NCBI GenBank assembly: GCA_015060225.1
Contig: SUYX01000008.1
Coordinates: 1 to 64,000, forward strand
Reading direction: 5' to 3'
Origin: Bacteroidales bacterium
GTDB lineage: Bacteria > Bacteroidota > Bacteroidia > Bacteroidales > UBA932
Length of the DNA stretch: 64,000 bases
The notes under the pieces were generated by a model that was given only the letters and a program-made list of their open reading frames with translations, searched no databases and was not told the DNA's origin. Position numbers and translations under genes: made by a program. Positions 16,010-24,735 of this stretch are shown here, piece by piece. Each line of letters begins with the position of its first letter. The first letter of the stretch is position 1.

Positions 16010-16519
16010 ATGAAAAAATGTGTATTGTTACTTCTTGTATCTCTTTTATTTGTAGGAGCAGCTTATGCACAGAAGAAAGAGAAAAAACAGAAACAATTGA
16101 GTGATACCGAGCTTAGAGTTGCTCAGGCTGTTGCAGCAAAAATGCTTGATGAGGATCTTGTAATGTATATGACTGTCCTTGTCTCGAATTATGGCAGAAC
16201 TTCTCTTGATGGAATAAAGGTTACCCTTATAGGTGACAAGTTCACTTGTAATCTCCCGTATCAGGGAGGTTCCAGAATAAACACCTATGGTTCCCAGAGT
16301 ATCAATGTAACTGCCAATGAGGCTCCAGTTAAGGTTGAGAGCATATATAATGAGAAAAAAGGGTATTATAAGTTGAATTTTGCATTCGAAAGCGATTATG
16401 ATTCGGAGAGGTTTACAGCTACACTTAAGGTGTTTTTGTCGGGAAAAGTAAATCTTGAACTCAGTTCCTCAAGAAGGGGCAGTGCCAATTATCAGGGAGG
16501 ACTGTATATAGAGATGTAA
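16010..16519 (+). CDS. Secreted DUF4251-like protein
   Basis: 169 aa from the ATG at 16010. A -7-like box TATATTCG at 15974-15981 would start transcription next to the ORF-track ATG at 15989, and MKKCVLLLLVSLLF is a normal signal-peptide start, so 16010 is preferred. The signal is cleaved near AYAQKK. A Lys-rich segment, a short helix (SDTELRVAQAVAAKML) and a beta-rich domain ending SSRRGSANYQGGLY resemble DUF4251 proteins of Bacteroidota, whose function is unknown. It is 6 nt upstream of murI and appears to head the murI operon. Family assignment is by pattern only. Confidence 0.65.
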   Translation: MKKCVLLLLVSLLFVGAAYAQKKEKKQKQLSDTELRVAQAVAAKMLDEDLVMYMTVLVSNYGRTSLDGIKVTLIGDKFTCNLPYQGGSRINTYGSQSINVTANEAPVKVESIYNEKKGYYKLNFAFESDYDSERFTATLKVFLSGKVNLELSSSRRGSANYQGGLYIEM

Positions 16520-16525
16520 TTTGTA

Positions 16526-17341
16526 ATGATAGGCCTTTTTGATTCGGGTGTGGGTGGACTCTCTGTATGGAGAGAGTTGTACCGTGAGTTTCCGGATGAG
16601 AAGTATCTGTACTTTTCTGATGCCGGTTATTGCCCTTATGGCCCAAAATCCAAAGAAGAGATTATTGAAAGGGCCAGAGTCATTACTGAGTATCTGATGG
16701 CTGCAGGTGCAGAGATAATTGTAGTTGCCTGCAATACTGCTACTGCTGCGGCCATAGAGTATTTGAGAAAGAATTATGAAATCCCTTTTGTGGGAATGGA
16801 ACCGGCTGTAAAACCTGCAGCCATCAATACAAAAACAGGGGCTATTGGTGTGCTTGCAACCAAGGGCACCTTTAAAGGGGAGCTGTATTTGAGGACTTTG
16901 CACAAGTTTGCATTAAATGCAAAGGTGCTTGAGCAGGTGGGTGAAGGGCTGGTTGAACTGGTTGAAAATGGGGAGCTTGATTCTGAGTATGCAAAAAGGC
17001 TGATAGGGAGCTATATTATCCCCATGTTGGACCAGAATGTGGATCATATAGTATTGGGATGCACCCATTATCCTTTTTTGGAGGATATTATAAAAGGGTT
17101 TGCAGGAGATGCGGTTACTATTGTGAATCCGGCTCCGGCGATCGCCCGTAGGGCAGGTGAGGTCCTTTCCCAAAGGAGGGCGGCCGTGGCAACCCGGGGT
17201 GCAACATGTGTAAAGTCTGACGGCTCCCGTTTGAAGACCAATACATTTGTAACTACAGGTGACAATATTGGAGTAATGAAGTCTATGGTGGCAGAAATTG
17301 CACCTTGTGAGTATAATGATTTTGCTTTTAAAAAGATATAA
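16526..17341 (+). CDS. murI: Glutamate racemase
   Basis: A 271-aa cytoplasmic enzyme that interconverts L- and D-glutamate, supplying D-Glu for peptidoglycan. Diagnostic motifs are GLFDSGVGGLSV at the N-terminus, the first catalytic cysteine in VVACNTATAAA (near residue 70) and the second in LGCTHYPF (near 183). FSDAGYCPYG is the usual substrate-loop region. Length is normal. It begins 6 nt after the DUF4251-like gene, and the next gene (AraC-type) starts 2 nt after its stop, so it lies in a tight operon. Confidence 0.96.
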   Translation: MIGLFDSGVGGLSVWRELYREFPDEKYLYFSDAGYCPYGPKSKEEIIERARVITEYLMAAGAEIIVVACNTATAAAIEYLRKNYEIPFVGMEPAVKPAAINTKTGAIGVLATKGTFKGELYLRTLHKFALNAKVLEQVGEGLVELVENGELDSEYAKRLIGSYIIPMLDQNVDHIVLGCTHYPFLEDIIKGFAGDAVTIVNPAPAIARRAGEVLSQRRAAVATRGATCVKSDGSRLKTNTFVTTGDNIGVMKSMVAEIAPCEYNDFAFKKI

Positions 17342-17343
17342 AT

Positions 17344-18237
17344 ATGGCAGCTTATAGAAAAGGTAGTGTCCTAAGGGAGATTACGCCGTTGTCTGATAAA
17401 GATTTCTTTTATATAGCAGACAGGAGCAAGAGTGAGTTCAGCTATCCCATGCATTCCCATGCTGAGTATGAACTGAATTTTATAGAGAATGGAAAGGGGG
17501 TAAGGAGGATTGTGGGTGACAGTGTGGAGGTTTTGGGTGATTATGACCTGGTACTTGTGTCAAGCAAGGATCTTGAGCATGTGCTTGAGCAGAATGAGTG
17601 CCGGAGTGAGCGCATAAGGGAGATCACCATACAGTTTTCTCCCGACATATTTGAAAAGAATTTTTTGAACAAGCACCAGTTTGATACCATAAGGAACATG
17701 TTGGAGAGGGGACAGAAGGGAATAGCGTTCCCAATGTCTGCAATTCTTAAGGTATATCCTATTCTTGATACATTGTCATACGAGCAGGATTCCTTTTATG
17801 CTGTGATGAAGTTCTTTACCATTTTGTATGAACTCTCAAGGGTGGAGGGGGCAAGGACACTTTCCAGTTCTCCGTTTGCCAGGGTTGAAACCCACTCGGA
17901 GAGCCGCAGAGTGCAAAATATTCAACAGTATATTAATGATAACTATAAGCATGATTTGAGATTGAATGTTCTGGCACAGATGGCCGGCATGTCTGCTGTC
18001 TCTTTCAGCCGTTTCTTTAAGATGAATGCAGGCAAGAGCCTCTCTGACTATATTATTGATGTCCGTCTGGGGTATGCTGTAAGTCTCCTTATAGATACAT
18101 CAACTCCAATTGCCGATATCTGTTACGAGTGCGGTTTCAACAATCTTTCCAATTTTAACCGTATTTTCAAGAAGAAAAAGAATTGTTCCCCAAAAGAATT
18201 CAGGGAGAATTTCAGATTAAAGAAGAAGGTGATTTAG
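17344..18237 (+). CDS. AraC-family transcriptional regulator
   Basis: A 297-aa protein. The N-terminal cupin-like sensor domain has the histidine-rich MHSHAEYELNFI. The C-terminal part carries two helix-turn-helix motifs of the AraC/XylS family (LRLNVLAQMAGMSAVSFSRFFKMNAGKSLSDYI and TPIADICYECGFNNLSNFNRIFKKKKNCSPKEFR). Family members respond to a small molecule, often a sugar, and activate nearby genes. It is 2 nt after murI and 7 nt before an esterase-like gene. Its target is not evident; the esterase-like neighbour, the MFS pair or the SusCD operons are candidates. Confidence 0.93.
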   Translation: MAAYRKGSVLREITPLSDKDFFYIADRSKSEFSYPMHSHAEYELNFIENGKGVRRIVGDSVEVLGDYDLVLVSSKDLEHVLEQNECRSERIREITIQFSPDIFEKNFLNKHQFDTIRNMLERGQKGIAFPMSAILKVYPILDTLSYEQDSFYAVMKFFTILYELSRVEGARTLSSSPFARVETHSESRRVQNIQQYINDNYKHDLRLNVLAQMAGMSAVSFSRFFKMNAGKSLSDYIIDVRLGYAVSLLIDTSTPIADICYECGFNNLSNFNRIFKKKKNCSPKEFRENFRLKKKVI

Positions 18238-18244
18238 TTGTCCA

Positions 18245-19354
18245 ATGAGATACAGTTTTTTGTTTGTCCTGCTTTTTTGTATATTGCAGGTAGAGTTGTA
18301 TGCTACAGATACACTTGCGTGCAAGGTTGACCGTAGCAGCAATTGGGCCTTTTATGGGAATGACAAGCCTCAAGCCAGGGTTATTCTTGTAAACGGTCGT
18401 CAGGTGCAGCGTAATTTTGATTTCAAGTGTGATATAAGGGATACGGAAGGCAATTCTCTCTACGAACTTGCCCAGAGCGGAGTAGTGCCCCCTTCTGATT
18501 CAGTTGCAGTCTCGTTTACTTTTAAAACGGTTTCTCCGGGCTTTTATGATATGACCCTTTATAATGGGGGACGGTTTATAGAAGACGTTGTCATTGCATA
18601 TGAGCCTGAGAAGATTGCATATGATCTTGCTGAGGGTGAGGATTTCCGGTATATGGCCCATCAGGTTGCTTTGGCAAGGAGAGATATCAGGCCACAGTAT
18701 GTCATGCTGTTAAACAGAAAATTGTCGGGAAGAGAGAGGAATGTCTATGATTTTACTATGGTCTCCAGGGGTGATGAAAGGGTAAATGGCTATATCTCTT
18801 TCCCAAAGGGGAAAAAGGAGCTCAAGGGAATGCTTACCATGGTGGAGAAGGGACATGCATCTGACAATCCGTTGGCTGATTTTACTGCCCCTTCCGATTT
18901 TGTTGAGCTTGTTTTATATCTCAATGCGAGGGGTGAAGGAGAGGAGATAATAAAGAATTCATTTACAGATATGTTGCTGGCTCTGGATTTTCTTTCTTAT
19001 AGAAATGAGGTTGATGGGTCATCCATTTATGTGCAGGGTAGGGGATATGCCGGCATGTGTGCGTTTGTTTCAAGTGCGTTGGCAGAAAATGTTGCCGGTG
19101 CAATTGTCTCTTCGCCCGATTTTTCACATCTTACAGGGAAATATTCCTTGTCTTCAATTTCTGGGAATGTTTCTGCACCCCTTCTCCTTGGAATGGGATT
19201 GCAGTGCAATATTTCTAACCTTCAAACGGTATTTTCCTTATATAATAAGGTAGGGGAAAAGAAAGAATATTTTGTAGATCCCCACGCAACGGAGTTGGAG
19301 CGGAACAGATGGAAATATATAAAGGATATATTTGTAAAGAGATTGGGTAAGTGA
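18245..19354 (+). CDS. Secreted acetylxylan-esterase-like protein lacking the nucleophile
   Basis: A 369-aa protein with signal peptide (MRYSFLFVLLFCILQVELYA). The layout matches Bacteroidota AXE1-type esterases: an N-terminal beta domain (about 22-125), then an alpha/beta-hydrolase-like domain with GYISFPKGKKELKGML, LALDFLSY..EVDGSSIYVQG and APLLLGMG. In active members the nucleophile elbow reads GGSQGG. Here the position reads GRGYAGM, so the catalytic serine is gone. The acidic residue that normally follows APLLLGMG-like strands is also not seen (QCNIS), although a C-terminal His (DPHAT) remains. It is probably a non-catalytic binding or sensing protein. Alignment was by eye. Confidence 0.65.
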   Translation: MRYSFLFVLLFCILQVELYATDTLACKVDRSSNWAFYGNDKPQARVILVNGRQVQRNFDFKCDIRDTEGNSLYELAQSGVVPPSDSVAVSFTFKTVSPGFYDMTLYNGGRFIEDVVIAYEPEKIAYDLAEGEDFRYMAHQVALARRDIRPQYVMLLNRKLSGRERNVYDFTMVSRGDERVNGYISFPKGKKELKGMLTMVEKGHASDNPLADFTAPSDFVELVLYLNARGEGEEIIKNSFTDMLLALDFLSYRNEVDGSSIYVQGRGYAGMCAFVSSALAENVAGAIVSSPDFSHLTGKYSLSSISGNVSAPLLLGMGLQCNISNLQTVFSLYNKVGEKKEYFVDPHATELERNRWKYIKDIFVKRLGK

Positions 19355-19358
19355 AACA

Positions 19359-19392
19359 ATAAAGGTGGCTCATTGATATGAACCACCTTTAT
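19359..19392. terminator. Bidirectional terminator between convergent genes
   Basis: ATAAAGGTGG and CCACCTTTAT form a 10-bp perfect stem extended by TCA/TGA after one mismatch. Flanking A- and T-rich stretches serve both the plus-strand murI operon and the minus-strand MFS gene. Confidence 0.8.
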
Positions 19393-19414
19393 TTGTTTAT
19401 GTCAAAAGAGCAGA

Positions 19415-20800
19415 TTACTTCTCTTTATTTGGAACATCAAGTTTAAGCTGAGGGTTTTTCTTTGATGAGAAGTATAGCATCCATGAAACGATCATGGCTA
19501 CAATACCTAAACCAATGAAGATGTACTCTGCGTTGATTGCAGCTTTCTCAAGAAGGTTGACATCTGTAACACCGTCAACTTTTGCAAGGATTCTACCAAC
19601 AAAGATTGGAACTGTCATCATACCCATATTTTGAATCCAATATATAAGGGAGTATGCTGTACCAAGGTTCTTTTCAGGAACAATTTTTGGAACTGAAGGC
19701 CACATTGCGGCAGGAACAAGAGAGTAACCTACGCCAAGAATAGCGATTCCAAGGTAACCGAAAATAGCCTCACCTGGCGCAAATGCAATAATTACGTGTG
19801 CAATGAATACCATTACAGAACCGGTAATCATCCAGGTTGTTGCTTTACCAATCTTGTCAACCAATATTCCGAACAATGGAGTAAATCCAACTGTAAAGAA
19901 AGGAATCATTGATACCATCCATGATGCTGTCTGCTCAAATTCAGCTGCTCCTGCACCAAATCTTGGGATAAGGATTGCAGTAGCAAATTTCTTGAATGAG
20001 ATAATACAGCAGTAGAAGAATACGCAAAGCAGTGATATTAGCAAATAATGCTTATTACCAAGAATCTTGAAGATGTCTGAAAATTTGAATTTGTCTTCCT
20101 CTGCAGTTTCAACTTTGTCTGAGGTGCCTTGCTCTTTGTCGAATTTGGCATCCATTGCTACAAATATACCCCATACTACTGAACCGATCAGTAGAAGCAT
20201 AAGACCGTAGAAAGCTGGTCTGTTGGTTACATCCAAAGTATAGCCTGACTGTGATTCTGCAACAAGTACAGGTGAAAGGATCAAAGCTGCTGCTGTTCCC
20301 ATACGTGCAATGGCTAATTGAAGTCCCATAGCCAAAGCCATTGATTTACCCTTGAACCATTTTGCGATTGAACGGGTTACAGCTACACCTGCGATCTCAG
20401 AACCCAACCCGAACAACATACATCCTACATATGCGATATATAGAGATTTGCCTGTCTCTACAATTGCTTTAGACGAGATGGTTACATAAACAAGCGCAGC
20501 ACCTGCAGCCATTAGGCCAACAAAGATTGAACCTGTAACACGTACGCCCCATTTATCCAAAAGCATACCGCATACTATAAGTCCACCCCATACACAAAGG
20601 AATGAGTAACCGCCGGCATAGAAACCATAATCTTGTGAGTTCCAGCCAAGTTCAAGTAAGTCAGGATTCTGGAAGATGTGTGAGATAGTAGAGAACATGT
20701 CGTCAAAGAAGTATGACGCGAACATTGGGACCACAAGGCAAGCCCAGGCAATCCATCTTGCGCTAGGGCTCTCTTTTAAAGTCTTTACTACTTTATTCAT
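19415..20800 (-). CDS. MFS transporter, OFA/NarK-like (second of a pair)
   Basis: A 461-aa inner-membrane protein with about 12 hydrophobic segments. Family signatures include the loop-2 GxxxDKWGxR motif (GMLLDKWGVRVTG) and its repeat in the second half (GILVDKIGKATTW). The substrate is unknown; similar proteins are annotated as oxalate/formate or nitrate/nitrite-type carriers. A hydrophilic central loop (about residues 225-245, KEQGTSDKVETAEEDKF) separates the halves. It is a clear paralogue of the upstream MFS gene (shared ARW start, SIAKWFKGKxMALAMGLxxAIAR segment and PAAxWPSVPKxV). The 45-nt spacing suggests co-transcription. Confidence 0.88.
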   Translation of the reverse strand: MNKVVKTLKESPSARWIAWACLVVPMFASYFFDDMFSTISHIFQNPDLLELGWNSQDYGFYAGGYSFLCVWGGLIVCGMLLDKWGVRVTGSIFVGLMAAGAALVYVTISSKAIVETGKSLYIAYVGCMLFGLGSEIAGVAVTRSIAKWFKGKSMALAMGLQLAIARMGTAAALILSPVLVAESQSGYTLDVTNRPAFYGLMLLLIGSVVWGIFVAMDAKFDKEQGTSDKVETAEEDKFKFSDIFKILGNKHYLLISLLCVFFYCCIISFKKFATAILIPRFGAGAAEFEQTASWMVSMIPFFTVGFTPLFGILVDKIGKATTWMITGSVMVFIAHVIIAFAPGEAIFGYLGIAILGVGYSLVPAAMWPSVPKIVPEKNLGTAYSLIYWIQNMGMMTVPIFVGRILAKVDGVTDVNLLEKAAINAEYIFIGLGIVAMIVSWMLYFSSKKNPQLKLDVPNKEK

Positions 20801-20845
20801 AAGTTTTTAAGTGATTTGTTGGTTAATATTTAATTGATGTATTTT

Positions 20846-22201
20846 CTATTTGATATTTGGCAATTCAAGGCCGTAACCTTTTTTCTTGTCTTCAACTTTC
20901 AGCCACAAACCAAGAAGCAGCGCCATAACTCCAAGTGATGAGAAGATGAGCATTGGTACGGTGTATCCTCCTGTTTCGTCAAGGCTCCAGCCGATGACGA
21001 TAGGGAAAGCCATGAGGCCTATGTTCTGGATCCAGAAGATTACTGAATAGGCAGAACCGAGATATCTCTCCTCCACAAGTTTTGGAACAGATGGCCAAAG
21101 GGCTGCAGGAACCAGTGAGAATGAGATTCCCAGAAGGATGATCGCTGCATATGCAATTGGTTTTGTAAGAGGTACAAGTGCAAATACAAGATGGCAGGTA
21201 ATCATGAGGATTGCTCCAAGTATAAGCATTGATGCCCCTTTACCTTTTTTATCCAAAAATGCACCAAGGAACGGGGTGAGTACCATTGCACCAATAGGGA
21301 ACCATGAAAACAGTCCGGCAGCCTCTTCTGTAGGCATCTGCAGGTTGGCTTCAAGCATACCGGTTGCAAATTTCTGGAATGGGAAGATTGCAGAATAGTA
21401 CAAGACGCACAAGCCCGATACTATGAGGAAAGTCTTGCTTGTAAAGAGGATTCTTATGTCGCTCACCTTGAACTGCTCCTCTGCCTCTTCTGCTGCAGTT
21501 TCTCCTATCTGTGCATCAAGTTTCCTGTCCATAACGGTGAAGATTGTATAGGTAAGGAGTCCTATTATAAGCAGTATGGTACAGAACAGTACTGGGGTTA
21601 CAACGGTAGGCATAGTTTCGTTAGCCCAGGTTGAGAGGTATGGAGAGAGGCGGAATACGGCAAAAACGCCCAAACGTGCAATGGCCATCTCAAGGCCCAT
21701 TGCCAATGCCATCTCTTTCCCCTTGAACCATTTTGCTATTGCTTTTGAAACGGTTACACCACCCATCTCAACGCCGCATCCGAATATCATGAATCCTACC
21801 GATGCCAGTTTGGCAGTTGCAGGGAAGCTTGTCCAGAATGAATCAAGGAATCTGTACAGTCCGCTGTCGGGAGTAAACATGTCGCTGATTGCATATAATT
21901 TGATGGATGCACCTATTACCATTACCGCTCCCGACAGGATTCCGGTGAAACGGATACCCATTTTGTCGAGAATGATTCCTGCAAAAATGAGGAAGAAAGC
22001 GAATACGTTAAGGAAGTATTCCGAGCTGCAGAAGGTTCCGTAGGTTTCTGCAGACCATCCTTTTGATGTCTCCAGCAGAGTTGACAGTGGAGACAGTACA
22101 TCTACAAACATGTAGGCAAAGAACATCATGAGTGCTATGAGCACGAGGGCTGTCCATCTTGCCACTCCGTTGTCATTCAATAGTTTTCTTGTTCCGGTCA
22201 T
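20846..22201 (-). CDS. MFS transporter, OFA/NarK-like (first of a pair)
   Basis: A 451-aa inner-membrane carrier with 12 predicted helices. It has GIILDKMGIRFTG in loop 2, KAIAKWFKGKEMALAMGLEMAIAR in the third-fourth helix region, and GAFLDKKGKGASM in the second half. The cytoplasmic loop near residues 215-235 is acidic. It shares the same unusual motif set as the next gene and probably arose by tandem duplication. Two related carriers may form an exchange pair or cover two substrates; this is inference. The gene is divergent from dxs across 142 bp of AT-rich DNA in which I found no exact consensus promoter for this strand. Confidence 0.88.
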   Translation of the reverse strand: MTGTRKLLNDNGVARWTALVLIALMMFFAYMFVDVLSPLSTLLETSKGWSAETYGTFCSSEYFLNVFAFFLIFAGIILDKMGIRFTGILSGAVMVIGASIKLYAISDMFTPDSGLYRFLDSFWTSFPATAKLASVGFMIFGCGVEMGGVTVSKAIAKWFKGKEMALAMGLEMAIARLGVFAVFRLSPYLSTWANETMPTVVTPVLFCTILLIIGLLTYTIFTVMDRKLDAQIGETAAEEAEEQFKVSDIRILFTSKTFLIVSGLCVLYYSAIFPFQKFATGMLEANLQMPTEEAAGLFSWFPIGAMVLTPFLGAFLDKKGKGASMLILGAILMITCHLVFALVPLTKPIAYAAIILLGISFSLVPAALWPSVPKLVEERYLGSAYSVIFWIQNIGLMAFPIVIGWSLDETGGYTVPMLIFSSLGVMALLLGLWLKVEDKKKGYGLELPNIK

Positions 22202-22343
22202 TATTTTTTATTTTTTTTGGTTCTTCAACTTTTTTCAAATAATTGAGCAAGTTACCACTTTTAGCGGAAACGGCCAAAAAAATTAAATTTTCCCATCACG
22301 TAAATAAATTGTAACTTGGCACAGTTTTTACAGAATATTTTTT

Positions 22344-24200
22344 GTGGATATACTCAATAATATAAATACACCGGCCGATTTAAAAAGACTTGATTCGGGG
22401 CAACTTGTTTCACTTTGCAGTGAGATAAGGGAATACATGGTAGATTGCTGTTCCAAAAATCCAGGGCACCTTGGTGCCAGCCTTGGAGCGGTGGAGCTTG
22501 CTGTTGCTATCCATTATGTGTATGATACACCTGAGGACAAGCTTGTCTGGGATGTGGGGCACCAGGCGTATGCCCATAAGATAATTACCGGCAGGAGGGA
22601 GGCTTTTGTGAACAACAGGAAGAAGGGGGGATTGAGTGGGTTCCCAAAGATGTCGGAGAGCGAATATGACAATTTTGGGGCAGGGCATACCTCTGTTTCA
22701 ATTTCAGCTGCTCTTGGAATTGCTGAGGCTGCCAGGATACGGGGGGAGAAGACCAATGTGGTGGCTGTGATAGGTGACGGAGCCATGACAGGAGGGTTGG
22801 CTTTTGAGGGGTTGAACAATGCAGGGGCGCTCAAATCAAATATTCTTGTAATATTGAATGATAACCAGATTTCAATAGACCAGAATGTGGGGGCACTCCA
22901 CAATTACCTTGTGAAGCTCTCCGTTTCACCTATATATAATAAGGTAAAGAACAGAATCTGGAGGTTTCTGGGTAACGGAAGGCTCAGGGGGCTTGTACAG
23001 AAGTTCATGTTCAGCACAAAACTTGCCTTCATGAAGAGCGGCTCCGTTTTCCAGGGATTGGGATTCAGATATTTCGGGACCATTGACGGCAATGATATGG
23101 ACGAACTTGTAACAACCCTGCAGAACCTTAAGGGGATTGATGGTCCAAAGTTGCTTCATGTAAGGACAGTGAAGGGGAAGGGGTATGCTCCGGCAGAGAA
23201 GGAGCAGAGTGTGTGGCATGCTCCAGGCAAGTTTGATGTGGCAACAGGTAAAAGGGTTGTTTCAAAGGGGGGGGCGCTGAAGTACCAGGATATCTTCGGG
23301 AAGACACTTGTGGAGCTTGCCCGTACAAATGATAAGATTGTGGGTATAACCCCTGCAATGGCATCGGGATGCTCACTCACTTATATGATGGAGGAGTTTC
23401 CCGGAAGGAGCTATGATGTGGGGATTGCAGAGCAGCATGCTGTAACTTTTTCTGCAGGTTTGGCGGCTAATGGAATGCTTCCGGTCTGCAACATTTACTC
23501 CACTTTTATGCAGAGGGCGTATGACAGCATAATTCATGATGTGGCAATCCCAAATTTAAAGGTGATTTTATGTCTGGACCGTGGTGGTATAGTTGGCGAA
23601 GATGGTGCAACGCATCATGGTGCTTTTGATCTTGCATATTTGAGGCCTATACCAAATATAACGGTTGCTGCACCTATGAATGAGGTTGAGTTGCGCAACA
23701 TGCTCTATTCGGCAACCCTTCCGGAGTATGGCATTACAGCCATAAGGTATCCGCGTGGCAGCAGCGAGGGGCTTGAGTGGGAGAGACCGTTTGAAAAGGT
23801 TGAGCCTGGAAAGGGGGTTGTTGTGAGTGAAGGTTCCGGTGTGGGTGTCCTTACTTTGGGAACTGTCGGGAACAGGGCGGCAAAAGCTGTGGAGATGGCG
23901 CAGAGGGATGGTATGGCTCCGCTCCATATAAATATGAGATTCCTGAAACCTTTGGATACAGATATGGTAGATTATGCATGCAGCAGGTGCGGTACCATAA
24001 TAACAGTTGAGGATGGAACTGTAATGGGAGGGTTGGCAAGTGCCGTGTCTGAGTATGTAGCTTCTGTGCATCCCGATAAAAAAGTTATATCATTGGGTAT
24101 TCCCGACAAATTTATTGAGCAGGGCACCGTGGATGAACTTATTTCGGAATGTGGCTATAACGTTGATAATATTTACAATAGCATAATTGCAGCAAAGTAG
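22344..24200 (+). CDS. dxs: 1-deoxy-D-xylulose-5-phosphate synthase
   Basis: A 618-aa cytoplasmic enzyme joining pyruvate and glyceraldehyde-3-phosphate, the first step of the MEP isoprenoid pathway and also a source for thiamine and pyridoxal. Thiamine-diphosphate motifs are seen: WDVGHQAY, GHTSVSISAALGIA, and GDGAMTGG followed by the conserved NDN (ILNDNQISI). The transketolase central domain has GIAEQHAVTFSAGLA. The start is GTG at 22344, because homologues begin in this region (DILNNINTPADLKRL) and the first downstream ATG would remove conserved sequence. A TATTTTTTG stretch overlaps the start and is a poor promoter match. Confidence 0.96.
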   Translation: MDILNNINTPADLKRLDSGQLVSLCSEIREYMVDCCSKNPGHLGASLGAVELAVAIHYVYDTPEDKLVWDVGHQAYAHKIITGRREAFVNNRKKGGLSGFPKMSESEYDNFGAGHTSVSISAALGIAEAARIRGEKTNVVAVIGDGAMTGGLAFEGLNNAGALKSNILVILNDNQISIDQNVGALHNYLVKLSVSPIYNKVKNRIWRFLGNGRLRGLVQKFMFSTKLAFMKSGSVFQGLGFRYFGTIDGNDMDELVTTLQNLKGIDGPKLLHVRTVKGKGYAPAEKEQSVWHAPGKFDVATGKRVVSKGGALKYQDIFGKTLVELARTNDKIVGITPAMASGCSLTYMMEEFPGRSYDVGIAEQHAVTFSAGLAANGMLPVCNIYSTFMQRAYDSIIHDVAIPNLKVILCLDRGGIVGEDGATHHGAFDLAYLRPIPNITVAAPMNEVELRNMLYSATLPEYGITAIRYPRGSSEGLEWERPFEKVEPGKGVVVSEGSGVGVLTLGTVGNRAAKAVEMAQRDGMAPLHINMRFLKPLDTDMVDYACSRCGTIITVEDGTVMGGLASAVSEYVASVHPDKKVISLGIPDKFIEQGTVDELISECGYNVDNIYNSIIAAK

Positions 24201-24244
24201 CAGAAAAATTTTTTATAAAAATTGTGCAATTTTTTTAGAAAAAG

Positions 24245-24275
24245 TTTGGTAGATAAAAATAAATGGCTACCTTTG
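24245..24275 (+). promoter_or_regulatory. Consensus promoter of the tRNA-tuf operon
   Basis: TTTG at 24245-24248 and TACCTTTG at 24268-24275 with exactly 19 nt between them, a textbook Bacteroidota housekeeping promoter. Transcription would start near 24282, and the roughly 50-nt leader contains a small CCCTC/GAGGG hairpin before the first tRNA. Confidence 0.9.
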
Positions 24276-24333
24276 CAATCCCAAACGAAAAGAAACCCTC
24301 TCCGGAGGTTATCAAGAGGGAGATTGACATTTT

Positions 24334-24410
24334 GCCGATGTAGCTCAGTTGGCCAGAGCAGCTGATTTGTAATCAGCTGGTCGGGGGTTCGAATCCCTCC
24401 ATCGGCTCCA
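24334..24410 (+). tRNA. tRNA-Thr (anticodon TGT)
   Basis: Cloverleaf with acceptor GCCGATG/CATCGGC, anticodon arm CTGATTTGTAATCAG (loop TTTGTAA) and T-arm GGGTTCGAATCCC. The 3' CCA is encoded. First of four tRNAs before tuf. Confidence 0.96.
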
Positions 24411-24434
24411 AGTTTTTTGAAAGATATAAATAAT

Positions 24435-24517
24435 GGGGAGATACCAAAGTGGCCAACTGGGGCAGACTGTAAATCTGCTGGCGCACGCCTTCGTAGGTTC
24501 GAATCCTGCTCTCCCCA
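24435..24517 (+). tRNA. tRNA-Tyr (anticodon GTA)
   Basis: An 83-nt class II tRNA with acceptor GGGGAGA/TCTCCCC, anticodon loop ACTGTAAAT (GTA) and a long variable arm (GCTGGCGCACGCCTTC). CCA is not encoded (A then CTA). Confidence 0.95.
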
Positions 24518-24539
24518 CTATTTTTGTATCTAAACGTAT

Positions 24540-24615
24540 GCGGAAGTAGCTCAGTCGGTAGAGCATCAGCCTTCCAAGCTGAGGGTCGCGGGTTCGAACC
24601 TCGTCTTCCGCTCCA
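24540..24615 (+). tRNA. tRNA-Gly (anticodon TCC)
   Basis: Acceptor GCGGAAG/CTTCCGC, anticodon loop CTTCCAA (TCC), T-arm GCGGGTTCGAACCTCG. The 3' CCA is encoded. Confidence 0.96.
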
Positions 24616-24622
24616 GTTAAAA

Positions 24623-24694
24623 GCCAGTGTAGCTCAGGGGTAGAGCGCTTCCTTGGTAAGGAAGAGGTCACGAGTTCAAATCTCGTCACCGGCT
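24623..24694 (+). tRNA. tRNA-Thr (anticodon GGT)
   Basis: Anticodon arm TTCCTTGGTAAGGAA (GGT) and T-arm CGAGTTCAAATCTCG. The acceptor stem GCCAGTG/CACCGGC has an A-C mismatch at the fourth pair, the only flaw in the cloverleaf. CCA is not encoded. Last tRNA before tuf, 41 nt upstream of its ATG. Confidence 0.92.
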
Positions 24695-24735
24695 CTATAA
24701 GTGTGTAAAATATTCAATTATAAAAATTTATTATT

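Noticed and set aside
22410-24071. Several 80-170-aa minus-strand frames within dxs
   Set aside because: Antisense shadows of a complete, motif-rich dxs.
24345-24689. 114-aa minus-strand frame across the tRNA cluster
   Set aside because: It is the reverse complement of four tRNA genes, a well-known source of spurious proteins.
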